A stretch of DNA of 64,000 bases from Mangrovibrevibacter kandeliae (GTDB taxonomy: Bacteria; Pseudomonadota; Alphaproteobacteria; Rhizobiales; Rhizobiaceae), in the NCBI RefSeq assembly GCF_024519155.1, contig NZ_JANIFJ010000003.1, positions 396,017 through 460,016 on the forward strand, given 5' to 3'. Of this stretch, positions 9,457 to 18,100 are shown in pieces (positions within the stretch are counted from its first letter, which is position 1; each line of letters starts with the position of its first letter). The notes beneath the pieces are model-generated. The model was not told the DNA's origin and did not search any database. It saw only the letters and a program-made list of their open reading frames with translations. The position numbers and the translations under genes were made by a program.

Positions 9457-10182
9457 TTGCAGCCGATCGCCGTCTTCGATCTCGACGGGACCCTCGTCGA
9501 CACCGCCCCGGACCTCACGGCGAGCCTGAACCACTGCCTGCGCCATGCCGGCATGCAGGAGCTCGAGGTCGACACGGTGCGCCCGCACGCCGGCCACGGC
9601 TCGCGCGCCATGCTCCTGGAAGCTTACCGGCAGGCGAGCCGGCCGCTCGTCGAGCCGGAGCTGACCGAGCAGCAGCAGCGCTTCCTCGCCTTCTACGAGG
9701 CCCATATCGCGGTGGCCTCCCGTCCCTTTCCCGGCGCGGTCGGTGCACTCGATCGGCTGGGCGCTGATGGCGTCATCCTCGCGGTCTGCACCAACAAGAC
9801 CGAGCGCCTCTCGCGCCTTCTGCTGGCCGAGCTTGGGCTCGCGGAGCGCTTCGCGGCGATCTGCGGATCGGACACCTTTGCCCGGCGCAAGCCCGATCCG
9901 TCGCATCTCCTCGGCACGATCGAGAGGGCCGGCGGCGACCCGACATGCGCCGTGATGATCGGAGACACGGCGACCGACACGGAAACGGCCAAGGCGGCCT
10001 CCGTGCCCGCCATCCTCGTCACCTTCGGCTACGATCCGGGCGAACTCGCCCGGCGCACGGCCAGCGCCCGGATCGAAAGCTTCGACGCGCTGGACCTGGC
10101 GCTCCTGCACGGTCTCCTGCGCGTCGAAGGGCCTCAAACGCCTCCGGCACCGCCGGCTCCGAACCGATCTTTTGGAGGTTGA
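9457..10182 (+). CDS. gph: Phosphoglycolate phosphatase (HAD family)
   Basis: Dephosphorylates 2-phosphoglycolate formed during DNA repair or photorespiration-like metabolism. The HAD motifs are [10 protein letters not shown] (D8 nucleophile, D10), the CTNKT motif II, RRKPDP for the lysine, and MIGDTATD for the Mg-binding acidic pair. The start is read as TTG at 9457 because GAAAGG at 9445-9450 is an SD with 6-base spacing and the product then begins right before motif I ([11 protein letters not shown]). The frame stays open 400 bases upstream, but that stretch is antisense to rpiA and looks non-coding. 241 residues. Pyrophosphatase PpaX-like activity cannot be ruled out. Confidence 0.9.
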   Translation: MQPIAVFDLDGTLVDTAPDLTASLNHCLRHAGMQELEVDTVRPHAGHGSRAMLLEAYRQASRPLVEPELTEQQQRFLAFYEAHIAVASRPFPGAVGALDRLGADGVILAVCTNKTERLSRLLLAELGLAERFAAICGSDTFARRKPDPSHLLGTIERAGGDPTCAVMIGDTATDTETAKAASVPAILVTFGYDPGELARRTASARIESFDALDLALLHGLLRVEGPQTPPAPPAPNRSFGG

Positions 10183-10207
10183 CGCGCAGCCGGCACCCGA
10201 CTTATAT
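10179..10207 (+). promoter_or_regulatory. Sigma-70-type promoter for tRNA-Val
   Basis: TTGACG (10179-10184) and TTATAT (10202-10207) are separated by exactly 17 bases, close to consensus. The predicted start would be near 10214, about 30 bases ahead of the tRNA. The -35 box overlaps the TGA stop of gph. Confidence 0.65.
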
Positions 10208-10245
10208 CGCGCCACCCCACGGACCGCCTGAAGGCGATGCCGGGA

Positions 10246-10320
10246 GGGCGCGTAGCTCAGCGGTAGAGCACTACGTTCACACCGTAGGGGTCACAGGTTC
10301 GAACCCTGTCGCGCCCACCA
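10246..10320 (+). tRNA. tRNA-Val, anticodon CAC
   Basis: A 75-base cloverleaf. The acceptor GGGCGCG (10246-10252) pairs perfectly with CGCGCCC (10310-10316), then discriminator A and an encoded CCA (10318-10320). The anticodon arm CTACG-TTCACAC-CGTAG gives anticodon CAC, reading GTG valine codons. The T arm contains GGTTCGAACCC. The surface-polysaccharide locus begins directly downstream. Confidence 0.96.
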
Positions 10321-10489
10321 TGACTTCCCGATCTTCGACCGTCGTGCCGTCTCGTGCCATGCGGCAGCTGCCATCGACGGCGTGGTAGCGGCGCTCGCGC
10401 CGCAGACCGCGCGAGCGTATCGATCAAAGGACCGCGCGCTGGGGTGCACGACTTGCAGGCTTGCAAGGGCGGCCCGGCGACGCCGGCGC

Positions 10490-11305
10490 TTACTTCCCTG
10501 CCGCGAGCGGCAGCCGCTGCCCCGAGTTAGCCGCGGACATGGCCGGCATTCGCGAAGACGGACTGACCACCTCGATCCGCCGCGGCTTCGGCATGTAGAA
10601 CCGCAGGAAGGACCGGACCGTCAGGATGGACAGCCGGCGGGCCAGCGTCAGGACGACCCCCCACCGCAGAACGCGGGACTGCTCGTCCGGCTTCGGCGTC
10701 AGCGTGACCGGCACCTCGGCGTAGCTGCGCACGCGCTGAAGCAGCGTGACCAGCGTCACCAGGTGATAGGAGTAGTCGGGCGGCGTCCTCACCTTCCGGG
10801 CCTCGGCGACGGGCCAGACATAGAGGCTGTGGCCATCCTTCAGCTGGCAGCGCGTCGTGAGGCGGAGCTGAAACGTGCAGATGCGCGACAGAAGTCGCCG
10901 GATCGGGATTCGCGCCGCCGGGTTGGCACGATAGGAGATGATCATGTCGGCCTGGCCGACCGCCTGGAACAGGCGGTGGACTCCGGAAGGCTCGAAGGCG
11001 CGGTCGCCGGGCACCAGCGTGAGGTTGGCAAAGCGCGCCTGCGCCAGTCCGGCGCGATAGGCTGCCCCGACGCCGCGATTGACCGGGAAATGGATGACCG
11101 AAATCCGGGGATCGGCGGCGGCGAGCCGGTCCGCGATCGCCCCCGTCCCGTCGGTCGAGCCGTCGTTGACGATGATGATCTCGAAGGCGTCGAGGGTGGC
11201 CTCCGCTGCCTCCACGGCCTCGAGCGTCGTCTGCTCCAGCCGCTCTTCCTCGAAATAGGCGGGTATGACGATGCTAAGTTCACGGCGAGCGTCGGATCCA
11301 GTCAT
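10490..11305 (-). CDS. Glycosyltransferase family 2
   Basis: GT-A fold glycosyltransferase resembling dolichol-phosphate-mannose-type enzymes. The N terminus reads ELSIVIPAYFEEERLE, then IIIVNDGSTDGTG with the nucleotide-sugar Asp, followed by NRGVGAAYRAGLAQA. No long C-terminal membrane anchor is seen in the 271 residues, but a hydrophobic/amphipathic stretch near residues 215-245 may bind the membrane. Start ATG 11305 with AGGG upstream. It is the last gene of a leftward series (ADH, cupin, Wzm, Wzt, methyltransferase, this gene), 10 bp after the methyltransferase. It probably adds a sugar to the exported polymer or a lipid carrier; donor and acceptor unknown. Confidence 0.85.
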   Translation of the reverse strand: MTGSDARRELSIVIPAYFEEERLEQTTLEAVEAAEATLDAFEIIIVNDGSTDGTGAIADRLAAADPRISVIHFPVNRGVGAAYRAGLAQARFANLTLVPGDRAFEPSGVHRLFQAVGQADMIISYRANPAARIPIRRLLSRICTFQLRLTTRCQLKDGHSLYVWPVAEARKVRTPPDYSYHLVTLVTLLQRVRSYAEVPVTLTPKPDEQSRVLRWGVVLTLARRLSILTVRSFLRFYMPKPRRIEVVSPSSRMPAMSAANSGQRLPLAAGK

Positions 11306-11315
11306 CGCAGCGCCC

Positions 11316-12005
11316 TCAGCTTCGCGGATGCGCTGCGAGCGCCAGGATGTAGTGGGCCATCTTGTGGTAGCCCGTGTGCACGATCTCGTCGTTCATCGAG
11401 AACATGAACACCGAATGGAAGAAGCGCTCCATCAACGCCTTGAGGTCGGGAGCCGTCTTGCAGTTGATGTGCCCGGCCTTGCTGCCCGGCGAGGCGTAGA
11501 CCTGGCTCTCCAGCGAGGGCATGCCGACGATCATCACCGCGTCAGGCTCCAGGCAGGCCCGGATGTTGGCGAGGAAGCGCTCCTCCTCCGCCTCGGGGAT
11601 ATGCTCCAGCACGTCGAGCGAATAGGCTGCGTCGAACCGCCCGGGCAAGGTGTCCTCGAGGAAGTTGTGCACCAGAGCCTCGTACGGATATTCCGGCTGG
11701 CGGCGCGTGGCGGCGTCCTTGATGAACTCCTCGTCGTAGTCGGTGACGGTGAGAGCCTTGACCTCCTGCATCACGATCGGCGCGTTGAAGGCGTCGCCGC
11801 AGCCGATCTCGAGCACGTTCTGTCGGCCCGACAACATCTTGGAGACGAACTTGTAGCGCGCCTGCGAGAAGAGGAAGCGGCGCGGATCCTCGATCCACTC
11901 GCGGCTCTTCAGCAGGCCCAGCGCGATCGCGCCCCGAGTCTCGGCGAAAGTGATGTTGGGCTGGTTGACCGGATCGCGGGTTCTACGGTCTGAGCTGGAC
12001 GACAT
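11316..12005 (-). CDS. Class I SAM-dependent methyltransferase
   Basis: A 229-residue Rossmann-fold methyltransferase. Motif I is VLEIGCGDAFNAP (around residues 63-75), motif II VTDYDEEF, and the post-motif segment reads FDAAYSLDVLEHIPEAEE, typical of the UbiE/Methyltransf_11 group. No membrane segment or signal peptide. ATG at 12005, then 55 bp from the upstream ABC ATPase gene and 10 bp from the downstream glycosyltransferase, so part of the exporter operon. A methyltransferase next to a Wzm/Wzt pair often modifies the end of the chain or an individual sugar; that role is inferred from position. Confidence 0.85.
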   Translation of the reverse strand: MSSSSDRRTRDPVNQPNITFAETRGAIALGLLKSREWIEDPRRFLFSQARYKFVSKMLSGRQNVLEIGCGDAFNAPIVMQEVKALTVTDYDEEFIKDAATRRQPEYPYEALVHNFLEDTLPGRFDAAYSLDVLEHIPEAEEERFLANIRACLEPDAVMIVGMPSLESQVYASPGSKAGHINCKTAPDLKALMERFFHSVFMFSMNDEIVHTGYHKMAHYILALAAHPRS

Positions 12006-12060
12006 GGAAAACGCTCGCTCTTCGAGTACGATCTAAGGATTGGGTCGGACTTTGACGGGG

Positions 12061-12909
12061 TCACTCGGCGAAAGCATCGATCTCCTCCGCCGGCACCGCA
12101 TCGGACGGAGGTCCACCGGCCTCGGCGCCGGACTCCGGCCGGTGCGCCATCGAGTGATAGGCCTCCACCACCTCCTCGAAGGGACCATCGGCCACGATGC
12201 GGCCCCCGTCGAGAAGAATGAGACGATCGACCAGACTTTTCAGGGTGTCGAGGTCATGCGACGCGATGACCAGCGTGCCCGACCGGGCGATCATGGCGTT
12301 CATGCGGTCGCGCGCCCGCTCGACGAAGCGGGAGTCGCCGGTCGCGAGATTCTCGTCGGCCACCAGGATGTCCGGCGACAATGCCGTCGCGACGGCGAAG
12401 GCCAGGCGGGTCATCATGCCCGTGGAGTAGGTTCCGACCGGCAGCGACAGATAATCGCCGAGCTCGGTGAACTCCTCGATGTCCGGCATGTGCGAGCGGA
12501 CTTCTGAGAGCTTCAAGCCACTGAGGAGCCCGAGGTTCTCGATGTTCTCGTAGCCCGTCAGTTCCATGTGCAGGCCGTTGCCCGGATTGATGACGGCCGC
12601 CAGGCGGCCGTAGCGCTCGAGGTGACCCTGCTGCGGACGATAGATCCCCGAGATCACCTTGAGCAGCGTCGTCTTGCCCGCGCCGTTGTGACCGATGATT
12701 CCGATCCGCTCTCCGACCCGCACCGTCAGATTCATGTCCTCCAGCGCCACGATGTTGACGCTGCGACCGCTCTTGTGGATCCGGCCGCCGGTGCGAAAGC
12801 GTCGCACCGCCGAGTTGAGCGACAGCTCCGACGCGTGCGGCACCGGGTAGGACAGCGCGACATCCTTGAGACGCAGCGCGATGGGGACGACGGCGTTCGG
12901 CGCGCTCAT
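12061..12909 (-). CDS. Polysaccharide ABC exporter, ATP-binding subunit (short Wzt/KpsT type)
   Basis: Energises export of a polysaccharide through the partner permease. Walker A is GHNGAGKTT (73-81), the signature is YSTGMMTRLAFA, and Walker B is ILVADENLATGD with a switch His in VIASHD. The start is ATG 12909, which overlaps the permease stop as ATGA and is therefore translationally coupled. At 282 residues it ends shortly after the nucleotide-binding domain; it lacks the 120-180 residue carbohydrate-binding tail of Wzt proteins that recognise a chain-end cap. The last 25 residues are acidic and Pro/Ala-rich. It groups with the capsule/teichoic-type (KpsT, TagH) or short Wzt forms. Confidence 0.92.
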   Translation of the reverse strand: MSAPNAVVPIALRLKDVALSYPVPHASELSLNSAVRRFRTGGRIHKSGRSVNIVALEDMNLTVRVGERIGIIGHNGAGKTTLLKVISGIYRPQQGHLERYGRLAAVINPGNGLHMELTGYENIENLGLLSGLKLSEVRSHMPDIEEFTELGDYLSLPVGTYSTGMMTRLAFAVATALSPDILVADENLATGDSRFVERARDRMNAMIARSGTLVIASHDLDTLKSLVDRLILLDGGRIVADGPFEEVVEAYHSMAHRPESGAEAGGPPSDAVPAEEIDAFAE

Positions 12910-13748
12910 AGCCAGAATACGATCTTGTTCTTGTAGCGGATGAAGGCGAGGAAGGTGAGGAGCCAGCCGCCGACCAGCGTTGCCACCACCACCGCCAGCG
13001 ACAGGTGGCTCGGCACCGACCCGAGCAACGGGTCGCGGATCACCGCGATGAAGTGGGTGAAGGGATTGAACTCGGCTACGGCACCCTGCCCGCCCAGGGC
13101 GGTTTGCGGCCACAGGATCGGCGTCGCCAGGAAGACGATGAGCATGATCGGCGAAATCAGCTGGCTCACGTCGCGAAAACCCGCTCCCACGATGCCGAAG
13201 ATCAGGTTCACCCATATGCCGTTGAGGAAGTACAGGAGCAGCCCGGGGATCAGAAAGAGGAGCGCCGACGTCGGTTCGATACCGACGAGGAGCGCGACGC
13301 CGATGAAGACGACGAACTTGATGCAGAACTCGATGAACAGCCGCAGGGTGTAGCGGTAGACGCTGAAGGAGATGGGCAGAGCCCGCTCCTTCAGGATACC
13401 CGCAGAGCTGATGAACACCGAGCTGCCGCCCTGGATACAGGCGGAGATGAAGAACCAGCAGGTGAGGCCTGCGGTGATGTAGGGGTACCCCTCGCTCGGG
13501 GGCCAGGACAGAAGCGCCCCGTAGACGTAGCCGAGGGCGGCAACGGTGACCGCAAGGCCGAGGATCGCCCACAGCGGCCCGAGCGCGGTGCGCTTGGTCT
13601 CCTGCAGGAAGTCGCGCCAGCCGAGCAGGCACCAGGTGTGCCAGAGCCGGGCGCCCGCCCAGAGATCGGCCAAGGCCTCGGCGAGCTTGCCGCCGAAGGT
13701 CTCCGACGCGTTGTAGACGTCCTGGCTCTCCATCGGTGCGCCGCGCAT
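12906..13748 (-). CDS. Polysaccharide ABC exporter, permease subunit (Wzm-like)
   Basis: ABC-2 type permease of 280 residues with six hydrophobic helices and the family features: an N-terminal amphipathic stretch (RLWHTWCLLGWRDFLQETK), a first helix after KRTALGPLWA, and the conserved NPFTHFIAVIRDPLLG segment before the last helices. It forms the membrane channel with the ATPase encoded immediately downstream. The start at ATG 13748 has GGAG only 2 bases away; ATG 13733 (MESQDV) is the alternative. The long upstream open frame is a shadow of the cupin gene. Substrate is an inferred lipid-linked polysaccharide. Confidence 0.9.
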   Translation of the reverse strand: MRGAPMESQDVYNASETFGGKLAEALADLWAGARLWHTWCLLGWRDFLQETKRTALGPLWAILGLAVTVAALGYVYGALLSWPPSEGYPYITAGLTCWFFISACIQGGSSVFISSAGILKERALPISFSVYRYTLRLFIEFCIKFVVFIGVALLVGIEPTSALLFLIPGLLLYFLNGIWVNLIFGIVGAGFRDVSQLISPIMLIVFLATPILWPQTALGGQGAVAEFNPFTHFIAVIRDPLLGSVPSHLSLAVVVATLVGGWLLTFLAFIRYKNKIVFWL

Positions 13749-13774
13749 CGCTCCAGATCTCACGTCGATACCGC

Positions 13775-14341
13775 TCAATTCCCAAGTCCGCTCAGATAGG
13801 CGCGGCCGGCCGCGGCATCGCTGGCCGGCGGGGCCCAGGGCGCCTCTTCCATGTCGCTCTTGACGAACGGACCGATCGTGCTCTCCACGAACACGAGAAG
13901 TTCGCTGCGGATGAGGAGGCTGTGATACCGCCCCGTCGGCATCCGGTAGAAAAACGGCAGTCCCGAGGCGGCAGCCCCCATGACGAAGCGCTCGCTGACG
14001 CTGCCGTCCTCCTCGAAGACGAAAACCTCGGCCTCGCCTTCGATGACGACGAAGCTCTCCGACTTCGAGCGATGGCGATGTGGCGCGACGTAGGTGTCGC
14101 GATGGCTGACGATCAGCATGTCGTGCTGGAATGCGTCTGCCGCGGGGTGAGCGCACAGCCGCGCCCGCCGGACCGCATTGGCACGCGCCTGCGCCTTGAG
14201 GAAGCCGACGAGCCGATCATCGGCCACCACCAGGGGCTCCCGGCCATAGAAGATGCCGGGTGCGACCTCGGTCAGCGCCTCGCCGTCGACGAGGCCGCGC
14301 GGCGCAAGGCCCGAAGCGGTCGAGGCGGGACGATCCGCCAC
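13775..14341 (-). CDS. WbuC-like cupin-fold metalloprotein
   Basis: A 188-residue protein with a single cupin barrel. PHRH (87-90) and E95 form a metal-binding motif, with a third His at about 140 (GRYHSLLI). The preceding RRARLCAHPAADAFQHDMLI resembles the conserved N-terminal helix-strand of WbuC family proteins found in O-antigen clusters. Their reaction is not established; isomerase or epimerase roles on nucleotide sugars have been suggested for related cupins. It starts with GTG directly after the TGA of the zinc dehydrogenase gene (no spacer), so translation is coupled, and both may act on one sugar intermediate. Confidence 0.75.
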   Translation of the reverse strand: MADRPASTASGLAPRGLVDGEALTEVAPGIFYGREPLVVADDRLVGFLKAQARANAVRRARLCAHPAADAFQHDMLIVSHRDTYVAPHRHRSKSESFVVIEGEAEVFVFEEDGSVSERFVMGAAASGLPFFYRMPTGRYHSLLIRSELLVFVESTIGPFVKSDMEEAPWAPPASDAAAGRAYLSGLGN

Positions 14342-15388
14342 TCAGGGCTCCATTGTCACGAGCACGCGGCCCGCCTCGCCCGAGCGCACCACGTCGAGCG
14401 CCTCGTTGATGCGGTCGAGCGGAAACTCGTGGGTGATCAGACCCTCGAAGGACATCCGGCCGGCCGCTTCCAGCTTGGCGATACGCGGGATGTCCCGGTC
14501 GGGCACGCTGTCGCCGCCCTCCGATCCCGTGAGGATCTTCTTGAAGTGCAGCGGCAGGGTGTAGATCGTGACCTTCTCCGACGGCACCCCGACGAGGACG
14601 CAGGTCCCCTTGCCCTGCGTGACCTCGTAGGCCGTCTCGATCACCTGCTTGACGCCGGTCGTCTCGATCACCTTGTCGGCGCCGCCGGCGCCCACGATGT
14701 CGCGGATCGCAGCGGCGATGTCCGGTGTCGTGGTCGGATTGAAGACGTGGGTCGCGCCGAAACGCTTGGCCATCTCGAGCTTCGCCTCGACGAGATCGAC
14801 GGCGACGACCGGATAGGCACCCGTCAGCGACGCGCACTGGACCATGTTCAGGCCGACGCCGCCGGCGCCGAACACCACCACCGAGTCGCCGAGGGCCACC
14901 TTGGCATCGTTCTGGATGACGCCCAGCGCCGTCGTCACGGCACAGCCGAGCAACGGCGCAACCTTCGGATCGAAGCTCGTGGGAAGCAGCGTCACCCGGT
15001 TCTCGGACACGACGGCGTGGTCGTTGAAGGTCGTCACCCACCCGGCGTTGAGCTTCTGGCCCCGCCAGGAATAGGCCGGCGGCTTCGACTGGATGCCCTT
15101 GCTGGGCCGCCAATGCAGCACCACCGTGTCGCCTTCGGCCACGGTGGTGACTCCCGGGCCGATCTCCAGGACGGTGGCGGTCGCCTCATGCCCGAGAAGA
15201 TGCGGCAGATACTTGTCCGGTCCCTTCACCGCAGCAATCTCGTTGATCTGCGCGCCGCAGATCGACGTGTAATGGATCTTCACCAGAACCTGTCCGGCTT
15301 CGAGCGTCTCCGGCAGGTCGAACTCGTCGACCACCAGCGGGGCCCTCGACTCCACCAGGATCGCACCCTTTGCGCGCTGCACTTTCAT
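14342..15388 (-). CDS. Zinc-dependent medium-chain dehydrogenase
   Basis: MDR-superfamily oxidoreductase of 348 residues. Visible catalytic zinc ligands are C44 (SICGAQINE), H67/E68 (GHEATA) and C149 (LLGCAVTTALG). The NAD(P) site is GAGGVG (174-179) with an acidic residue later (VAVDLVEA), which favours NAD+. The structural zinc lobe with its four closely spaced Cys is absent, replaced by a segment with HWRPSKGIQSKPPAYSW. Start ATG 15388 has GGAG about 10 bases upstream; the longer frame reaching 15688 is not supported. It opens the operon with the cupin and exporter genes. A role in oxidising a sugar or polyol intermediate is inferred from context. Confidence 0.85.
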   Translation of the reverse strand: MKVQRAKGAILVESRAPLVVDEFDLPETLEAGQVLVKIHYTSICGAQINEIAAVKGPDKYLPHLLGHEATATVLEIGPGVTTVAEGDTVVLHWRPSKGIQSKPPAYSWRGQKLNAGWVTTFNDHAVVSENRVTLLPTSFDPKVAPLLGCAVTTALGVIQNDAKVALGDSVVVFGAGGVGLNMVQCASLTGAYPVVAVDLVEAKLEMAKRFGATHVFNPTTTPDIAAAIRDIVGAGGADKVIETTGVKQVIETAYEVTQGKGTCVLVGVPSEKVTIYTLPLHFKKILTGSEGGDSVPDRDIPRIAKLEAAGRMSFEGLITHEFPLDRINEALDVVRSGEAGRVLVTMEP

Positions 15389-15533
15389 CGCTTGGAGACT
15401 CCATCGGATTGCGCGCCGCACCCGCTTGGGATCGGTGCCGCGTCGTTTGCCACCCGCCCCCGGCGGATGCCGGCGGGGCGGATGCTCGCATGGTCGGGAG
15501 GACGGTCGGCCGAAGCGGCCGGATGCCCTGCCA

Positions 15534-16199
15534 CTATTCCATATAGATGAACTCGTAGTCTCCGGTGTAACCGAAGTGGTTATACAACCAGATCCACTCG
15601 GCAGTGTCGAGGAAGGACTCGGCAGTGAGCGCCCAGCACTGCAGATTGAAGAGCTCCTGCTCGTTGCGATAGCTCTCGAGCATGACATAGGCCGCCTTGC
15701 CCACGCGCTCGACTTCCGCCAGCGCCGTCTTCAGCTCGAACAGACGCAGATTGTGGAACGTGGCGAGCGAGATCACCAGGTCGAAAGCCTTGTCCCCGAA
15801 CGGATAGGCGTCCTGTGCGCGGTAGATGAACAGGTCGTCCTTCACTTCGGGCTTGGCGTCGGCGAGGCCGTGATGCGAAATGTCGAAGCCGGTGACCTTC
15901 AGGCCCGGCAGGATCTTCTTCATCTCGTAGAGCAGAAACGCCTTGCCGCAACCGACGTCGAGGACGCTCGACTCGTTGGTCAGGCCGTAGGTGTCGATCA
16001 GCGCCTGCGCGACCGGCGTCCAGCGGCCCTCGAGATAGCGGTAGCCGCCATAGCCGAAGCGCCGGTCGCCGTCCCAGTAGTCGGACTCGTACTCCTTCGC
16101 CTTCAGCATGCACGTGACCTTATCGTCGACCATGCGCGCGATGTAGTCGCGCTTGGTCATACGATGCAGCGGCGTAACGATGTTCAGAAGGCGACCCAT
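15534..16199 (-). CDS. Class I SAM-dependent methyltransferase
   Basis: A 221-residue methyltransferase with motif I VLDVGCGKAFLL (79-90) and FDLVISLATFHNLRLFELK as the post-I/motif II region. The N terminus contains KEYESDYWDGDRRFGYGGY, seen in small methyltransferases of polysaccharide clusters. Start ATG 16199 with AGGA upstream. It follows the transketolase genes by 62 bp on the same strand and precedes the dehydrogenase operon by 145 bp. The coupling to transketolase suggests it may act on the same sugar, but the methyl acceptor is unknown. Confidence 0.85.
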   Translation of the reverse strand: MGRLLNIVTPLHRMTKRDYIARMVDDKVTCMLKAKEYESDYWDGDRRFGYGGYRYLEGRWTPVAQALIDTYGLTNESSVLDVGCGKAFLLYEMKKILPGLKVTGFDISHHGLADAKPEVKDDLFIYRAQDAYPFGDKAFDLVISLATFHNLRLFELKTALAEVERVGKAAYVMLESYRNEQELFNLQCWALTAESFLDTAEWIWLYNHFGYTGDYEFIYME

Positions 16200-16261
16200 T
16201 CGGATGATCCTGTTTGCAAAGGGACGTGGAGGTCCAGCGCGGCGTGGGAGCCGGCCGGTCG

Positions 16262-17206
16262 TCAGGCGGGGAAACTGTCGAGGGTTTCGCGGATGGACGC
16301 GGCGATACCGTCGGGCGACAGGCCGTTGTCGGCCAGGATGTCGTCCTGCGACCCATAAAGCTTGGCGAAGGCGTCGCGCAGACCGAGCTTGCGCATCGGC
16401 GGCAGTCTCGCGCCGCCCTTCTCGCACATCAGGTCGATCACGGCACTGCCGAGCCCGCCGATGACCGTATGCTCCTCGATGACGAAGACGGCGCGGGCCC
16501 GGCCGGCGCGCTCGAGCACCAGCGCCTCGTCCAGCGGCTTGATCGTGTGGATGTGGACCACCTCGACGGCGTGCCCCTCGCGCTCCAGCGCCTCGGCGGC
16601 TTCCAGCGCCCGTGCGGTCATCACGCCGCAGGAGATGAGCAGGATCGGATCGGACGCCTCCGACGGCTTCAGCACGATCCCCTTGCCGATGGCAAAGCCG
16701 TGACGCTCGTCGCTCACGACCGGGTCGCCGCCCTTGCCGAGGCGGATATAGATCGGATGCGGCCAGTCGAGCGTGGCGCGCATCAGCCGTTTCATCTCCT
16801 CGGCGTCGGACACCGCGGTCACCGTCATGTTCGGCAGCGCCCGCATGATGGCGAAGTCCTCGACCGCAAGATGGGTCGGCCCGAGCGGCGCGTAGACGAC
16901 ACCGCCGCCGTTGGCGATCAGCCGCACCGGCAGATGGTGCAGGCAGAGGTCCATCGCGACCTGCTCGTAGCAGCGCCGGGTGATGAAGGTGGCGATGGTG
17001 TTGACGTACGGCATGTGACCGTCCATCGCCATGCCGGCAGCCATCCCGATGATGTGCTGCTCCATCACGCCTTCCATGTAGTGGCGGTCCGGAAACTCCT
17101 GCTTCATCTCGTCCAGCAGGCCGGGGCTGAGGTCCGAGCCGATGAAGACGACGCGCGGGTCCGTCTTGGCCAGCTCGTAGACCATGTCGAGACAGGTCTT
17201 TCTCAT
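16262..17206 (-). CDS. Transketolase, C-terminal subunit (pyrimidine-binding half)
   Basis: Second half of a split thiamine-diphosphate transketolase, 314 residues. The cofactor-activating Glu lies in YMEGVMEQHIIGMAAG (E49). The pyrimidine domain continues with a Gly/Ala-rich stretch, and the C-terminal transketolase domain begins near ILLISCGVMTARALEAA. ATG 17206 overlaps the stop of the N-terminal subunit as ATGA, so the subunits are made together. Two-subunit transketolases are common in archaea and in sugar clusters, and transfer a two-carbon ketol unit between sugar phosphates. Here the pair lies between a HAD phosphatase and methyltransferases, which favours a dedicated biosynthetic role. 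Confidence 0.92.
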   Translation of the reverse strand: MRKTCLDMVYELAKTDPRVVFIGSDLSPGLLDEMKQEFPDRHYMEGVMEQHIIGMAAGMAMDGHMPYVNTIATFITRRCYEQVAMDLCLHHLPVRLIANGGGVVYAPLGPTHLAVEDFAIMRALPNMTVTAVSDAEEMKRLMRATLDWPHPIYIRLGKGGDPVVSDERHGFAIGKGIVLKPSEASDPILLISCGVMTARALEAAEALEREGHAVEVVHIHTIKPLDEALVLERAGRARAVFVIEEHTVIGGLGSAVIDLMCEKGGARLPPMRKLGLRDAFAKLYGSQDDILADNGLSPDGIAASIRETLDSFPA

Positions 17207-18048
17207 GCGCGACCCCCGAGCGCCGCATGGATCTCGGCGAGCTGTTCCGGTTTGAACTTGGCGTGGTGGTGCCACTTCGGCTGACCCTCGGCGAAGGGGA
17301 TGCCCTTGCCCTTCACCGTGTGACAGATGATCGCCGTAGGCCGCTCGTTGCTCAGCGGCAATCGGCCGTAGACCTCCGACAGGGCCGACAGGTCGTGGCC
17401 GTTGACCTCGACTGCGGCGAAGCCGAAGCTCGTCCACTTGTCGGCCAGCGGCTCGAGATCCTGGATCTCCCGTGTCGGCCCGGCCGACTGGATCTTGTTG
17501 TAGTCGATGATCGCGGTCAGGTTGGTCAGGCGATGCTTGCCGGCGCACATCGCCGCTTCCCACACCGATCCCTCGTTGATCTCGCCATCGCCCATCACCA
17601 CGAAGACGCGGCTGTCGCGCTTCTGCATGCGGGCCGAGAGCGCCAGGCCGACGCCGATCGGCAAGCCGTGGCCGAGCGCGCCGGTGGACGCTTCGACACC
17701 GGGGATCTTGCTGCGCTCGGGGTGGCCGCCGAGGATGCCGTCGGCATGGCAGAACTTGTCGAGTTCGGCGACGTCGAAGAACCCCTTGTCGGCGAGCAGC
17801 GCGTAGAGCCCGAGGCACCCGTGCCCCTTCGACAGGATGAAGCGGTCGCGCTCGAGCCAGTCCGGCTGTTCGGGCCGATACCGCAGGACGTCGTCGAACA
17901 GGACGCGCAGGATCTCCACCAGCGACATGGACGAGCCGACATGGCCACGATTGCCGCCGACAAGGCCCCGGACGATGAGCCTGCGCAGATAGAGCGACCG
18001 CTCGTCGAGCGACGTCGTCTTGCTGGCCTCGATCAAGCTATGCACCAT
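17203..18048 (-). CDS. Transketolase, N-terminal subunit (diphosphate-binding half)
   Basis: First half of the split transketolase, 281 residues from ATG 18048. This start is preferred because AGGGA lies 6-7 bases upstream, giving MVHSLIEASKTT at the N terminus; a start at 18120 would overlap the HAD gene and add odd sequence. It shows the GHVGSSMSLVEIL helix, ILSKGHG with the phosphate-site His, HPERSKIPGVEASTGALGHG, and the ThDP motif GDGEINEGS (153-161) ending in D-Y-N-K (182-185). Likely donors and acceptors are pentose, tetrose and heptulose phosphates. In context it may supply sedoheptulose 7-phosphate for heptose synthesis or add C2 units to a sugar aldehyde. Confidence 0.93.
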   Translation of the reverse strand: MVHSLIEASKTTSLDERSLYLRRLIVRGLVGGNRGHVGSSMSLVEILRVLFDDVLRYRPEQPDWLERDRFILSKGHGCLGLYALLADKGFFDVAELDKFCHADGILGGHPERSKIPGVEASTGALGHGLPIGVGLALSARMQKRDSRVFVVMGDGEINEGSVWEAAMCAGKHRLTNLTAIIDYNKIQSAGPTREIQDLEPLADKWTSFGFAAVEVNGHDLSALSEVYGRLPLSNERPTAIICHTVKGKGIPFAEGQPKWHHHAKFKPEQLAEIHAALGGRA

Positions 18049-18100
18049 ACGCTTCCCTGCGGTTGCTGCCGGCGTGGCCGCCTCGTTGTGCCAGAGCCAG

